Source: Voacanga thouarsii
Taxonomy: Eukaryota; Streptophyta; Magnoliopsida; Gentianales; Apocynaceae
Direction of reading: 5' to 3'
DNA length: 64,000 nt
NCBI GenBank assembly: GCA_026120185.1
Contig: JANUWF010001819.1
Location: 2,170,001 to 2,234,000, forward strand
Below are positions 45,551 to 56,833 of the stretch, piece after piece; position 1 is the first letter of the stretch, and each line of letters starts with the position of its first letter. The position numbers were made by a program, and so were the translations under genes. The notes beneath the pieces are model-generated. The model worked only from the letters and a program-made list of their open reading frames with translations. It searched no databases and was not told where the DNA came from.

Positions 45551-46667
45551 TTAAACAGATATTTTTGACATCAAATCTTTCATCTCTTGTAGCACTCGAA
45601 TTCCCAGATCCGAGTAGGGATCGTTTGTGAAGAAACCATGTTGTTGTTCTTCAAACTCAACATAGAAGACTTTCTTCCCTTGTTCCTTCAGGACCCTTGC
45701 ATAGTTCTCGACTCCATCTCTCAACAGTTCTTTGCCTCCGGCAATCACCAATATTGGGTCAAGGATCGTTGCTTCAAGATTTTTGCTAAACAGCCTGAAT
45801 GGGTTTGCCAAAGGGTGGTTTGCATTTTTTCCACTCAGCAATGATAATCTCCAAAACTTGTTGTGGTTTTAGATCAAACATAGTGAACATTCGTGCCAAA
45901 TTAAACATGAAAAGTAGAGTCAATGTCAAAAAAATAAGCATGGTATACCCTAGTCTAGTCAACCAACAATTATCTTATACTTTTGTTCATTATCTTTAGC
46001 GATATGGTGACTGATGAATGCCGGTCTTGGCCTATTCTACTCATTATTCAATCTTGTACTAATTATTCAATCTGTAGCAATTCGCCTAGCCACCTTTCCA
46101 TGTGACTCTTCTTGTGTTAAACAGCGATGTGCTACAATAAGGATGAAATCATCTTGTGGCAACCTATCACTACTCCGGTGAATAGGTCGAGAGAGATAGG
46201 GGGGAGTGGGATAGAGGAAGTATTGTGAACAGTGCTAACACAATTTAGAGAACCTCTACTATTACAAGGAGAAAGAGAGACAGTATAGATTGCTTCTGAT
46301 GAGCATTATTTTCAACTTTTAAGAAATACTATTACTCATTAAACTATTATCTAAACTCGATCATTTGGCAGATTGCCATTTTTTGTCTCTAGCAATTTTT
46401 GCAGAACCTTAAAGAGGAGATAAAAGTAAATGAAAGAAGCCATTAATATATGAGACCTGTCCAGAATCTCCAAGTTGAGGAATGGTTTAGGCTGACCCTC
46501 TGCTTCCGACCTGATTCGTGTTGTCCTGCAAAAAAATGGTGCCAAAAGCACGTAACCCCAGACTCTAACTGAGGATAATTCCAGCGAGCCAGGACCAAGC
46601 TACACAGCTAAATGGTGAGCAATGTTCCCACCAGAAGAATCCCCGACTATAATTATAGACACAGAAG
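45551..46667 (-). pseudogene. Carboxylesterase (CXE15-like) C-terminal fragment
   Basis: Two minus-strand exon-like parts. 46,457-46,667 reads IIIVGDSSGGNIAHHLAV, a TAG stop at 46,602, then GYVLLAPFF and PFLNLEILD, ending at a GT donor. 45,551-45,833 reads NANHPLANPF, LDPILVIAGGKELLRDG and QQHGFFTNDPYSDLG. These are the nucleophile elbow (GDSSGG), acid and histidine of plant alpha/beta-hydrolase carboxylesterases, so all triad positions are present. The N-terminal half with the HGGG oxyanion loop is missing. The internal stop and truncation make it a pseudogene. Confidence 0.82.
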
Positions 46668-47971
46668 GCTGCAGCATGTGCTCTATCTTGTGAACATTAA
46701 TGATTGCCAACATAAGTTCTCAACAACAGTTATAAACCTACCTAGACATCTTTGTGGATATTTGTAGGAACGCATATCTTAAATAGGCATGTGCTCTACT
46801 CCAATATGAGAATTATTTGTCATAAAAAAACTATAAGGATAGAGGATTATTGGTCTCAATCAAGAAGAAAGAAGCATACGGCCACTGAACAAGTTGCTAC
46901 TTCTTGGTAACTCAGGCTCTTGAAACTTTAGAAGTTTAATATCACCATAAAAGTAATTTTGTTTCTATTCCTTGCTAAATGCATAAATCAAGTTGGAGCA
47001 TGTAAAACAAACTATCTTCAAAAAAAATGAAAAGAAAAGGTCAGTACACTTATCCATGCAATAAATAAAAGAGCACTACATAACAGAGCCTCTAAGAGAA
47101 CTATAACTGGAAAAACAAATATGTAAAATGATAATGCTGGAAACTACATACATGCTTGAACTAAAAGATCTTGAATTTAAGTTATATCTTGTCAACTAAC
47201 TTGCTTGCCTTAGAAACATCATCACTTGAGAGCATGGGATTGGCAGAACTTGAAAATTCATGTTCCAATAGTACACAAAGACAAAATCAAAAATAAATAA
47301 GTTTAGTAAATAGCGGTAGCACTAAAATAGTTTAAGATAAAAAAAAAAAAATTGCATACACCTAAAGTTTCATAGAACTCAATTGAACATGTGATCACAA
47401 GCCAATAAAAAGTATTAAAAAAAAAAGAGAAAATCCAAAATCTAGATATCCATCCATAATTGGCTTCATAGTCATCATAGATTCCTATTGATTGATGCCA
47501 ATTAAAAAGTTCAATTGAGTCCTTCAATTTCACCATTTAAATCATATACATCATCTATGAAGCCACTAACAAAGCATGAACTGAGTAAATATATAGCAAT
47601 TAGTTCCAATTAGTTCTTGAATCACAATTCACAATCGAGCTTCACAAACTCTGCTCACAACTTTATGGATGATTCTTTCAAATGAAATTCAAAACGATGA
47701 CAAAATATCAATATTCACCTACAAATAACTGCAATTCTTGCCCTTTTTTCTTTCCAGAGTTTACCTCTCAAAACTGGATAAAGCTAAAAGTTCTAAACTT
47801 CAATATTCCCCAACTAAAAAATATATTATCCTCCAATATCACAAACTTATATAAGGAAATAGAACTATATACTAAAAATTAGAAAAAAAATGACAAATTT
47901 GAAATGGATTTACAGTCTCAATAATTTTAAAAGTAGAAGGTCAAATTCTCTAGCAGAAAGCACTAAGTTAC
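46668..47971. other. Insertion middle, no gene recognised
   Basis: AT-rich intron-like sequence between the carboxylesterase fragment and the kinase exon. No domain seen on either strand. Confidence 0.5.
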
Positions 47972-48100
47972 CTCCATAGCTCCAGGACCTGTAGTTTGCT
48001 CAACTCCATCAGAAACATGACAACCCACAAATATCTGGACAAAATCACCTTTACCTAATTTCCTCTCAACTTTATAGACCGGTGATTCACCAACTTGTAC
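47972..48100 (-). pseudogene. Captured exon of a casein kinase I-like protein (HD16/MLK type)
   Basis: A 43-codon frame bounded by an acceptor (TTTCAG) and a donor (GTAACTT) in phase. It reads [20 protein letters not shown] and then VQIFVG, ending TTGPGAME. This is the N-lobe start of plant casein-kinase-I-like proteins of the HD16/EL1/MLK group. The glycine-rich loop is normally GKGGFG; here the second and third positions are Asp and Val, so ATP binding would fail. No other kinase exon is adjacent. Confidence 0.8.
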
Positions 48101-48249
48101 CTGAAACTCAATTACCAAAAATCGTAAGTTAAATCATCCCAATTAACACTATATGCATCTTCAGAATTAATTGCAATTAGAGACATTTCTGGAAAGAGAA
48201 AATAAAACAATTCTGAAGGAATTACCAGCAAACCAATAACTTGTTAAGA

Positions 48250-48407
48250 AATTAATGCTTTTCTTTCTAGCAAAGATCAACCTTTGCTACTCTGAGAGAA
48301 TTCCTTTTCTTGTCCTCTGTTTTAGCCTCTACATTGTCGATTGTGTTGGAGCTCTTGACGTCAAAAGTAATTGTCTTTTCGGTAAAGGTCTTTACAAAGA
48401 ACTGCAT
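48250..48407 (-). pseudogene. Ubiquitin N-terminal fragment
   Basis: From the ATG at 48,407 the minus strand reads [20 protein letters not shown], then [13 protein letters not shown]. This is ubiquitin residues 1-33 with about a dozen changes. A frame change follows, after which QRLIFA-like text of residues 41-46 can still be seen before stops. It keeps K6 and K11. It is a decayed fragment of a ubiquitin or polyubiquitin gene, not functional. Confidence 0.82.
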
Positions 48408-48410
48408 CTA

Positions 48411-49439
48411 TCAAATCAAAAACCCGAAAACCAATTGCCAAATTCACCCTTGGCTTGATTTTACACAACCTTCCTTAGGTAAGATTACACTTCTTTTAAA
48501 CCAAAAGGAATTATGGAAATTTAATCTCTTGGAAGAAAGTGAATTAAGATGTTCATCCACTCTCCACAGAATACTTGCAATAATAAGCTAGTCTATACTC
48601 ATCACAACCATGAAAATGTATCCCCTGGTTGCATATCATAAATCCAGGTACAGAGTAAAATTTTCAACATTAAACTAAATTACAGTGTAAAGTGCCAGGT
48701 CCTCAATCAAATCAACAAGAACTAAAGTCAAATATAGGGTGGCTTAAACAAAGAACCAACAAGAGCATGTAGAGTAATTGTGAGTGGTTCCACAACTATC
48801 GCAAAGGTACTGCCAATTTGCGGGAGCTTCTTTAGTTCACTAAACTATGATGGAGCACAAGTTACTTCAAGAACATTACTACATGAAGTTTAGATCTTTC
48901 AACCATTATATTACAAGTGATGGCATATTGTAAAAGATATACAAAACAGAAGGGTTTAGACTTGGCAACATTTGTTCTAAGATGGACCTCCTAACACAAA
49001 AGTTTCAAATAAGTGACTAGAAAGCAAAAACTTATCACAGTCATTTGCCAATAGAAGAAACTGCTACAAATGCATAAACATTAACTATCACATAGGTAAC
49101 TAATTTTGCTAGCAACTATGTATTGCGATTTACTTGCCAAATAATATTGATGTTGTTCAATTTATTATGATAAAGATTTTTAAATTCCTAACACCTTTCT
49201 CCAATTACCTATGTAGTCTATTTTCAATGTATATTGACCCTTTCCAAATTCATCATCTTCAAAGGGTCTATTCTCCAACACCTCTATCCCTCCAGTCCCC
49301 AAGGTGTTCTCCTACTGCATTTTCATGGTCATGTCCATATGAGCCACATGATAATGTGGTACAAAACAAACCAAACAAAACATTTTTTAACAAGCAAACA
49401 TTTCTATATCAGGTTAGAAAATAATAAACATTTTACTAA
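48411..49439. other. Insertion stretch without recognised gene
   Basis: Short frames on both strands at 48,310-48,591 and 49,134-49,443 have no family resemblance. Sequence is AT-rich and looks like intron or spacer. Confidence 0.5.
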
Positions 49440-49765
49440 GTAACCTATTTTTACTTTCAGATGCTCTATGCTTTTTCCTTTGGCCATCAGTTTTCTTTGT
49501 AATTCTTCCTACATTTGTTGTGCCCCAAGTCTCCAAAATACTCCTTGCCCTAAAAAAACATGTCACAGGTTATAGTATGCTATTGTAGTTCAAATCAAAA
49601 TATTCACATGTAAAATGTACCCAAATTTCTTCCTTAAAAGACCATACCTTGAGATCAACAAACTCGAGTAACTCAAGAGGCACATCATACAAATCAGTGA
49701 CAGACAAAATAGAAAGTAGAACTTGTAGGCTAAGATCAAGCCCAGCTAAAATCTCAAATGATCTT
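49440..49765 (-). pseudogene. Two exon-like frames of an unidentified gene
   Basis: Minus-strand 49,650-49,765 is open between an acceptor (TATTGTAG) and a donor (CTCAAG|GTATGG) and reads FEILAGLDLSLQVLLSILSV, then YDVPLELLEFVDLK. About 100 bp further, after an acceptor TTTTTTTAG, a second frame begins GKEYFGDLGHNKCRKNYKEN in the same phase and then hits a stop. The splice signals and phase suggest consecutive exons of one captured gene. I do not recognise the protein. Confidence 0.45.
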
Positions 49766-50528
49766 CTACAATACACTCAAAAAACTGAAGCCAGAACAAA
49801 ATGCAAAAGGTCACACGACCAAAAATTCAAAACTCTTTTGAAACATACACACAAAGAAGTCCAGACCTACCCATATGCAGGGATGCACGAAGAGAGGATA
49901 CCTAACCATAATGCAAAGAAACTAGTTTTGAAGAAACGATACATCCATGGTCTCCAAGAAAATCACAAACAGAAGAAAAAAAAAATTCATGAAGGAAAGA
50001 AATGAACAAAAACTTTGATTTTTACCTGAGAATACAACATCCGCTTCTCAGATTAAGAATCACAACACACAAATTGAAGCCTCAGATATTCTTTTCCAAT
50101 CACATGCAGCCTTAAATATAAACAGTCAAAAATTAACAAAGCTCCAATAATTGTATATTTTTTGCAAATAAAAAGAAATTTAGAGAACAGGAAAAAAAGA
50201 AAGAAGTCGAAGAAGAATTAGTAGCATCAGGAATGAGGCCCTCTCAAGAACAAGAAAAGGTCTAAAAATCTCGTTATGTGAAATCCCCCAAAACACTTAT
50301 ACTTTGGAACAAGTCCTGCACCAAAAAAAAAAAAAAAAAAAAACAAACAAACACAAAAAAACTAAAAAACAAATAAAAATAGAACAAAATTAATACAAAA
50401 TCAACACAGATTAGTCATTGGAACCACCAAAAAAGGGAAAAATTCTACAGAAATGACATGTCAAGGTTATGTAAATCACATGTAAAACCTATAGGGTTTC
50501 AAGTAAAGGAGAAGGTTACTTTTTGAGC

Positions 50529-50729
50529 CTAAAACGTGTTGACACAGTCAATCGCGCGCCTAGTGCCGGCCCGTGCCATGCGCGCGCCCAGCAATTCCTC
50601 TAAGTCTATAAATTTTTCTAGAATTCCCCTTTCTTGAATATCATTCAAAAAAATATGTTGGATCTTTCCTGAAACATAACCTAGAATCAGATCTTCATTA
50701 TCTAAACGAACCCAAAAGAATTTAATCAT
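50529..50729 (-). pseudogene. Possible plastid cemA-like fragment
   Basis: A minus-strand frame contains [20 protein letters not shown], which closely recalls the FLNDIQE(K)SILEKFIELEEL segment of plastid CemA (a chloroplast envelope protein). Text before and after does not match what I recall. It may be nuclear plastid DNA or a chance likeness; a search would settle it. Confidence 0.35.
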
Positions 50730-51368
50730 AGATTATTTATTAATAGTAATAGATTAATAGATTAATTTAAAATTTTCGAATTGAAGGCCTTTTTCACAAA
50801 AATGGATTGTTGCTTGAAGATGGCCAATAACAAAACAACAAAGGTACAAAAATCCAGTAGAGCTTCAAAAAAGCCCCTATCTTCTCAAAAGCCATTCCAA
50901 AACTTGCCGACATAAATCTCTACCTCCTCGCTTCTCTCTAAACCACTCTTTCATCGCTCTTCACTGCAAAGAATACCCAACAAAATTGAGAGAGAAAATT
51001 GGATTAGTTAGAACTCCTGAGGAATAGTTAGCTGGTAGAAAAATGAGAAAAGGCAAAAGAGAAGTCAAGTAGAGCCATGGTTGGATTCTGTGATCGATGC
51101 ATGGCGAAGATGTGTCAAAATGAAGTAAATGCAACGGCGGAAACTAAACATGAAAAGACACAAATATCTTCATCGACGAAAAATAAACAATATCTCCCAA
51201 CTCATTTTTCTCTATACAGAAAGACATACTTGATGCACTGTGTATTCTAGCTTTTCGGTAGAAAGAGAAAAAGTTCTAGAAATGATCTGTTCTTCCTTTG
51301 ATGCTTTTTAGTCTCTATTTTCTATGATTCTTCGAATCCAGCTCAAATAATTGATTTGCAACAATTTG

Positions 51369-52896
51369 ACCACTCGAAAGTTCTGCCCTCCATACTTGAC
51401 CCCACACTGAGAGTGGGCTAATTATTATTTTTCATTTATTTCCGCCCTGTTTGGATCAGGGATTCTAGAGTGGCAAAGGAAAAGAAAATTTTTAATAAGT
51501 TCGAAGACCGAATTCCCACATTTCCTTCTTTCCTATTTTAAAGAACAAAAATATAGCTAAAAAAGACTTTCGTTCTATAATTTTTTTATAATATATAAAA
51601 TCAAACTTCAACATGCAAAATAGAATTAAGTTGAAAACATTTGACATATATTTGAGAAGCGTGATAAAGAATATTAAAAAAAATTCTATTTATTTGACCT
51701 TATCTCGGAATGAACCATTAGGAAAAGAAAAGAAAAGTTTATTCTAAAAAAAATTGAATATGTATATTTGGTTTGAAAAAATGAAAAATCATTTCTCCCA
51801 TTAGCATTTTCTTTTTCTTTTCTAAAAGCATGTTTGCTTAAACATAGAATTTGCAAATTAAAGTGAGATGGATTAAAAAAAGAGATAAATATGTCAAATA
51901 TGTTATGTTCTACAACTATTTTACAATCATCACTCTCAAAAACTAAAAATATGTTTAAGATAAAAAAAAAACATTGCATATTCCGTAATGAAGAGATACA
52001 AAAGTATAGGCTTTTAAGTGGAAATTAAAAATAAAAAATATTTTTTTAGTTTGATATAGTAATTTTAAACACGATTTTTCGTGATTTTTACTCCATCTGT
52101 TTCATATTGTTTGGTATTTTAATATTTATATTTTGTTTCATAATATTTAACTCTTTACATATTTCTATACATCAATAATTAATATTTTTTAATATTACCT
52201 TTAAATTTAATCAAAGTATATTTAATGAAAAAAAAAACTTCTTAAATGATTACTCAATCTTATATTTATTAGAGATAAATTTGGGACATAACTAAAAAAT
52301 ATCTATTGATTTCAATATTTTTAATCCGTGTGCAAATGATCAAAACGTCAAATAATATGAAACAGATAGGGTATCTCTTTTTTATTTTTACTTTCGACAA
52401 AATTATTTTGAAATAAATTATGGGCACAATATAAAAGAAAGTTTTAACAAGTTCTATTAAGCTTAATCAAGTGTTTAGATGATCAAAACAATTTTTTTTT
52501 AAAAAAAAAATAGTCGTCCTTTAATTATATAATAAATTATATTAAATTAAAGAGGTAATTATTGTAGACACCACTTAATAGAATTAGACAATCAACCTAA
52601 GCACGCATGGTTTATCATTTCCCTCCTACTTTTCTTTTTCTTCACTAAAATGTGCCGAAAGCATTTTTCTTTTTTTTCCCAGTTTGCTTCCAACTTTTCC
52701 CCAACAATTTCCTTACCAACCATGAGAAGAGGGGAAAAAAAAAGAGAGAAATACAAATAATGTACCCTTTTCACTCAACAAAAACCTTGAGGCTTGAACC
52801 AAACAAGGCCTTATGCTTCACCAAACAGTCGAACAATAAGCCAAGATTCAATGTTCGCTTCCTCCTCGTGGTCTCTGAGAGTTAACTGAGAGAACA
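51369..52896. other. Intergenic region upstream of the NB-LRR gene
   Basis: AT-rich, no gene. Holds the Stowaway element at 52,091-52,371 and, nearer the gene, a more mixed 300 bp that should contain the promoter and 5' leader. No convincing TATA box could be placed. Confidence 0.6.
52091..52371. mobile_element. Stowaway MITE (Tc1/mariner type)
   Basis: Flanked by TA (52,089-52,090 and 52,372-52,373). Left end CTCCATCTGTTTCATATT and right end, inverted, CCCTATCTGTTTCATATT: the Stowaway terminal pattern. 281 bp, no coding. It sits about 525 bp upstream of the NB-LRR start codon. Confidence 0.9.
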
Positions 52897-55800
52897 ATGG
52901 CAGAAGCAATCCCTTTTGGTATAGCAGAAAGCATATTGATAAACATGGCTTCATCAGCTTTCCAGCATGTAGCCCTGATCTATGGCGTCAAAGATGACAT
53001 TAGAAAGCTTTGCAACACGCTGACAACCACCAGAGCTGTACTTCCTGATGCAGATGAGCAGCAAGAAAAGAGCCATTTAGTACAAAACTGGATAAAGAAT
53101 CTCAAGGATGTTGTGCATGAAATTGATGATATCCTGGATGAATTTTCCACCAAAGCCTCCAACTCAGATCCTGGCTTTGTTTGCACGAGTGAAAACCCAG
53201 GTCTGTAATTTTTTCTCACCCTCAAATAAACTTGCTTTTCGCTATAAGATGAGAAATAAAGTAAGAAAGATAAGATTGAGACTGGATGAGGTTGCCATTG
53301 AGATGGCTAAGTTTAATTTTAGAGAAAGACCTGTTACTGTTAGGCTTAGTAGAAGTGGGAGAGAACATACGCACTCTTTTGTGTTAGCCTCAAATGTCGT
53401 AGGAAGAGAAATTGATAAGGAGGAAATAGTGAAGTTCTTGATGGGTTCAAGATATCAAGGAAATGTTTCTGCTATAGCAATAGTGGGGATGGGGGGTTTA
53501 GGTAAGACTACTTTGGCAAAATTGGCCTACAAAGATGTCAGAATTGTGAAGAATTTTGAGCTAAGAATATGGTTATCTGTTAGTGATGAGTTCAACGTAA
53601 AATTGCTCATGGGAAGAATCTTGGCATCTGGGAGTGACGTTTCGCTTGGAAACGTCGAATTTGGGGCGGAAAGAAATATCGTTTTTAGTCAACTGGAAAT
53701 GGAGGAGCTGCAGATTCACCTTCGAAAGAAGCTAGACGGAAAGAAGTTTTTGCTGGTAATGGATGATGTTTGGAATGAAAATCGAGAGATTTGGATTCAA
53801 TTAAGTGAACTACTTCTAGGCGGTGCTGAGGGAAGTAAGATAATTGTAACCACTCGCAGCCAAATGGTTGCATCTGCCATGGACACAGATTGCATGTATG
53901 TATACATTAGAACGTTTACCAGAGGACACAAGCTGGTCCCTATTCAAGCAACTAGCATTCAAGAAAGGGGAAGAGGAGAGCTATCCTAACCTTGTCCAAA
54001 TTGGAAAAAGTATTGTGAAAAAGTGCCACGGAGTTCCTCTTGCCATAAGAACTTTTGGAAGCATGATGAAATCAAAAAAAGCTGAGGGTGAATGGTTATC
54101 CATTCAGAGAAATGAAATATGGGAACTGCCAGAGGAAAATAATGACATTTTGGCGATATTGAAATTGAGTTTCGACCATTTGCCGTTGTTTTTGAAGCAA
54201 TGTTTTGCATATTGCTCGTTATTCCCAAAGGGCTCTGAATTAGAGATTAAGAGTTTGATCCAACTATGGATGGCACAAGGTTATATTCATGCTTTAGGTG
54301 TTGACCAGCAGTTGGACGATATTGGCTTCCAGTATTTTGAGGAATTACTGCTAAGGTCTTTCTTTCAAGATGTCAAAAGAGATGAACATAATAACATAAC
54401 AAGCTGCAAAATGCATGACCTTGCATTCTCCATTGCGAAGCCTGAATGCTGCATCGCGGAAGCTGACGGATGGCATATTTCTGAAAGAGTTTATCATGTA
54501 TCTTTTGGAAGTTACTTGCCACCATCTTGGGCTTCTCCCACATCCTTGCTTGAAGTAAAGAAAATAAGGACATTTCTGCTGCCACTGCAGTATCAAAGGG
54601 GATGCAAAATTGCTGATGATGTCATAAATACATGTTTTAGGTGCTCACGCGTTTTGGATTTACATAATCAAGGGATTGAAGAGTTGCCAAGAGTCATAGA
54701 AGAGTTGAAACACTTGAGGTACCTTGATCTCTCAAAGAATAGACTGACTACTCTCCCAAGTTCTATAAGCAAGCTGCAGAATTTACAGACATTGAAACTG
54801 GAGAGATGTTACAAGCTTAAAGAACTACCAAGTGACATAACAAGAATAGTTAATCTGAGACACCTTGAAATCAGTGGATGCCACAGTCTGATTCACATGC
54901 CTCTGGGGTTTGGCAAATTGACTTCTCTACAGACGCTACCAAGATTCATTGTAGGCCGGGATTCTTCCAGTCCTAGATGTGGTGGACTAGATGAATTGAG
55001 TGGCCTGAACAATCTAAGGGGAGAGTTAGGTATTATGAATCTTGAACACGTAGAGAATTACAGAAAATCCAAAGAAGCAAATATGAAGGATAAGAAGCAC
55101 CTCTGTTCCCTGAGATTGAATTGGAGCCGAGAAGTGAATGAAGGCATGTACACTGATGCAATGTTACTGGAAGATCTTCATCCTCACGAAAACCTGAAAG
55201 AGTTGCATATATGCGGATATAGAGACATCAAATTTCCAAATTGGATGAGGACTGATTTAAACTCATTACTCCCAAATCTTGTCATTATTACCATTGAGGG
55301 CTGTTCTAGATGCCAAGAACTTCCAGCATTTGGTCAATTGCATTTTCTGAGGGTTCTAAAACTCTACTCATTAGATGTGATAGAGTACATGTGCCATGAC
55401 ATTTGCCAATCCTCTTACTTCCCATCATTGAAAGAACTCGTACTCTTTGACTTGCCTCTCTTAAGAGAATGGTCAATAAACTTCTCCGCCACAGCAAGTA
55501 ATGTGACAGCAACAGAGCCACTCGAGTTCCAGCACCAACTTTCAGTAAGGCAATGCCTTCCATCCCTCAGCATGTTAACAATTATAGGCTGTCCGAGGTT
55601 GATAGCAATTCCATTTTCTCCACTTTTGGAAGAATTGGTGATGGACAATGCTCCACAGGAAGTTTTGATATCATTGATGGTGGTAGAAGCAGCAAATTTT
55701 TCCGGTCTTCCAGAGCTAAGGCTAATGAGAATTAGTTCCTGCAACAATCTGAAGTCTTTTCCAGAGGTAAAGTGGCAGAGTTTCACTTCTCTTCAGCATC

Positions 55801-55970
55801 TAGAGATCTCATCTTGTGCAAATTTAGAATCTTTTCCGGAAGAATTGTGTTACCTCAACTTACAGGTACTCATTATCTATGAATGTGATCAACTGCTGCA
55901 AAAATACAATGAAGTTAATGGTATGGATTGGAACAAGATCTCACATATTCCACACATTCATTTCAGCTGA
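52897..55970 (+). pseudogene. CC-NB-LRR disease-resistance-type gene with two frame changes
   Basis: Intracellular immune receptor family (RGA/Blb-like CNL). Frame 1 from the ATG at 52,897 gives an Rx-type coiled coil with AVLPDADEQQ and EIDDILDEF. Frame 2 (from ~53,170) gives VVGREIDKEEIV, the P-loop GMGGLGKTT near 53,490, kinase-2 FLLVMDDVWNE and RNBS-B GSKIIVTTRS. Frame 3 (from ~53,900 to 55,970) gives GLPL as CHGVPLAI, RNBS-D CFAYCSLFPKG, the MHD motif KMHDLA, then about a dozen leucine-rich repeats. The total of ~1,020 codons is a normal CNL length. Frame shifts fall near 53,150-53,200 and at 53,895-53,902, where a TGTA duplication is visible. The intact 700-codon last frame suggests recent inactivation, or sequence error. 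Confidence 0.88.
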
Positions 55971-56833
55971 TGATACCTCGAATCTTCAGCACAGGGTTCT
56001 TCATGATTTTACAATGCAGATCAAAATACTGAAGGCTGTTACTACTGATCTGTGTTCTAAAATATCTCCAATATGCAAAAAAGGTATTTTCCAATAGAAG
56101 ATATTGCAGGTGAATTCTCAGTTATAGAAATTATTAATCATTTCTGTCTTATGCATCGAGAATTCCATATTCTTGATTTCAAGATTGTTAAACTGAGATA
56201 ATGTAAATCCAGTATTTTCCAGTGAACTGGTTGCAGAATAGATCAAATGTGACGTTGGTCGGAATCAAGTATATGAGCAACAATCTGTTGAAGTTGACAT
56301 CAGAAATCTGCAAAAGAATGTACCAGGCTATGCTGCCACTAGCAGCTTAAATAGCTGAACAATTATATGTCACTGATAGGCAATTTGGCCCTTAGATCTT
56401 GAATGAAAATAGATCACAGAAGAATAAGAACATGATCTCCATACCTCCTCTTTGTTTTGAACTATTAGTATCTCTTTTCAAGACTACCTTCTTCAAATCC
56501 TTATTAGAGTTTGGAATCTCTGGATATGTTTCGCTGAGAAAAGATTAACGAAAAATCTTTGCCATACTTCTGAGATCAACTCTTACACACATATATTTAT
56601 CCCCTCAAAACAACTCAAGAACAAGTTCAGATTAAAATTACAATCCAAGAACAAAGGATTTGCAGATGATAATTTGGAAGCACTTAAGTACGTTGCTCAA
56701 ATGTATTACACAAAACTTTGTGGGGATAGAACTCGCTATTAGAGCCAATGCCAGTGAACCAAAGAAGACTATTTCTGAGAAACACACTAAGCACAAGCAG
56801 AAGCAAAAAGCAACCGAAATGTTTACAGATGCA
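55971..56833. other. Region between the convergent NB-LRR and RBCX2-like genes
   Basis: Contains the 3' untranslated regions of both genes, which face each other. No other gene or repeat recognised. Confidence 0.6.

Larger units (their letters stand above)
43898..51229 (-). mobile_element. 7.3-kb unclassified insertion carrying host gene fragments
   Basis: It lies exactly between the two halves of the copia-0 3' LTR. On the minus strand it has a carboxylesterase fragment, one casein-kinase-like exon, a ubiquitin fragment, two unidentified exon-like frames and a possible plastid fragment. Captured pieces of unrelated genes in one orientation fit a Helitron or Pack-type element, but I find neither clear Helitron ends (5' TC, 3' CTRR with hairpin) nor TIRs. 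The insertion is read from structure; the class is open. Confidence 0.65.
4449..51363 (+). mobile_element. copia-0: Ty1/copia host element of the nest
   Basis: The outer ends are TGTTGAGAGC (4,449) and TTGCAACA (51,363), each flanked by ATTTG (4,444-4,448 and 51,364-51,368). The internal parts appear in the right order on the + strand: 5' LTR, primer-binding site, gag, pre-integrase, integrase, RT, RNase H, polypurine tract, 3' LTR. Insertions of about 0.65, 9.3, 9.8, 7.4, 7.4 and 7.3 kb interrupt it; removing them leaves about 5.0 kb, a usual full-length copia size. Coding parts carry many stops, so the element is dead. Confidence 0.9.
43708..51363 (+). repeat. copia-0 3' LTR, split by a gene-fragment-bearing insertion
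   Basis: The left half (43,708-43,897) aligns with 4,449-4,640 and the right half (51,230-51,363) with 5,295-5,429. The right half ends GCAACA and is followed by the ATTTG target copy. Net length about 324 bp. Confidence 0.88.
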
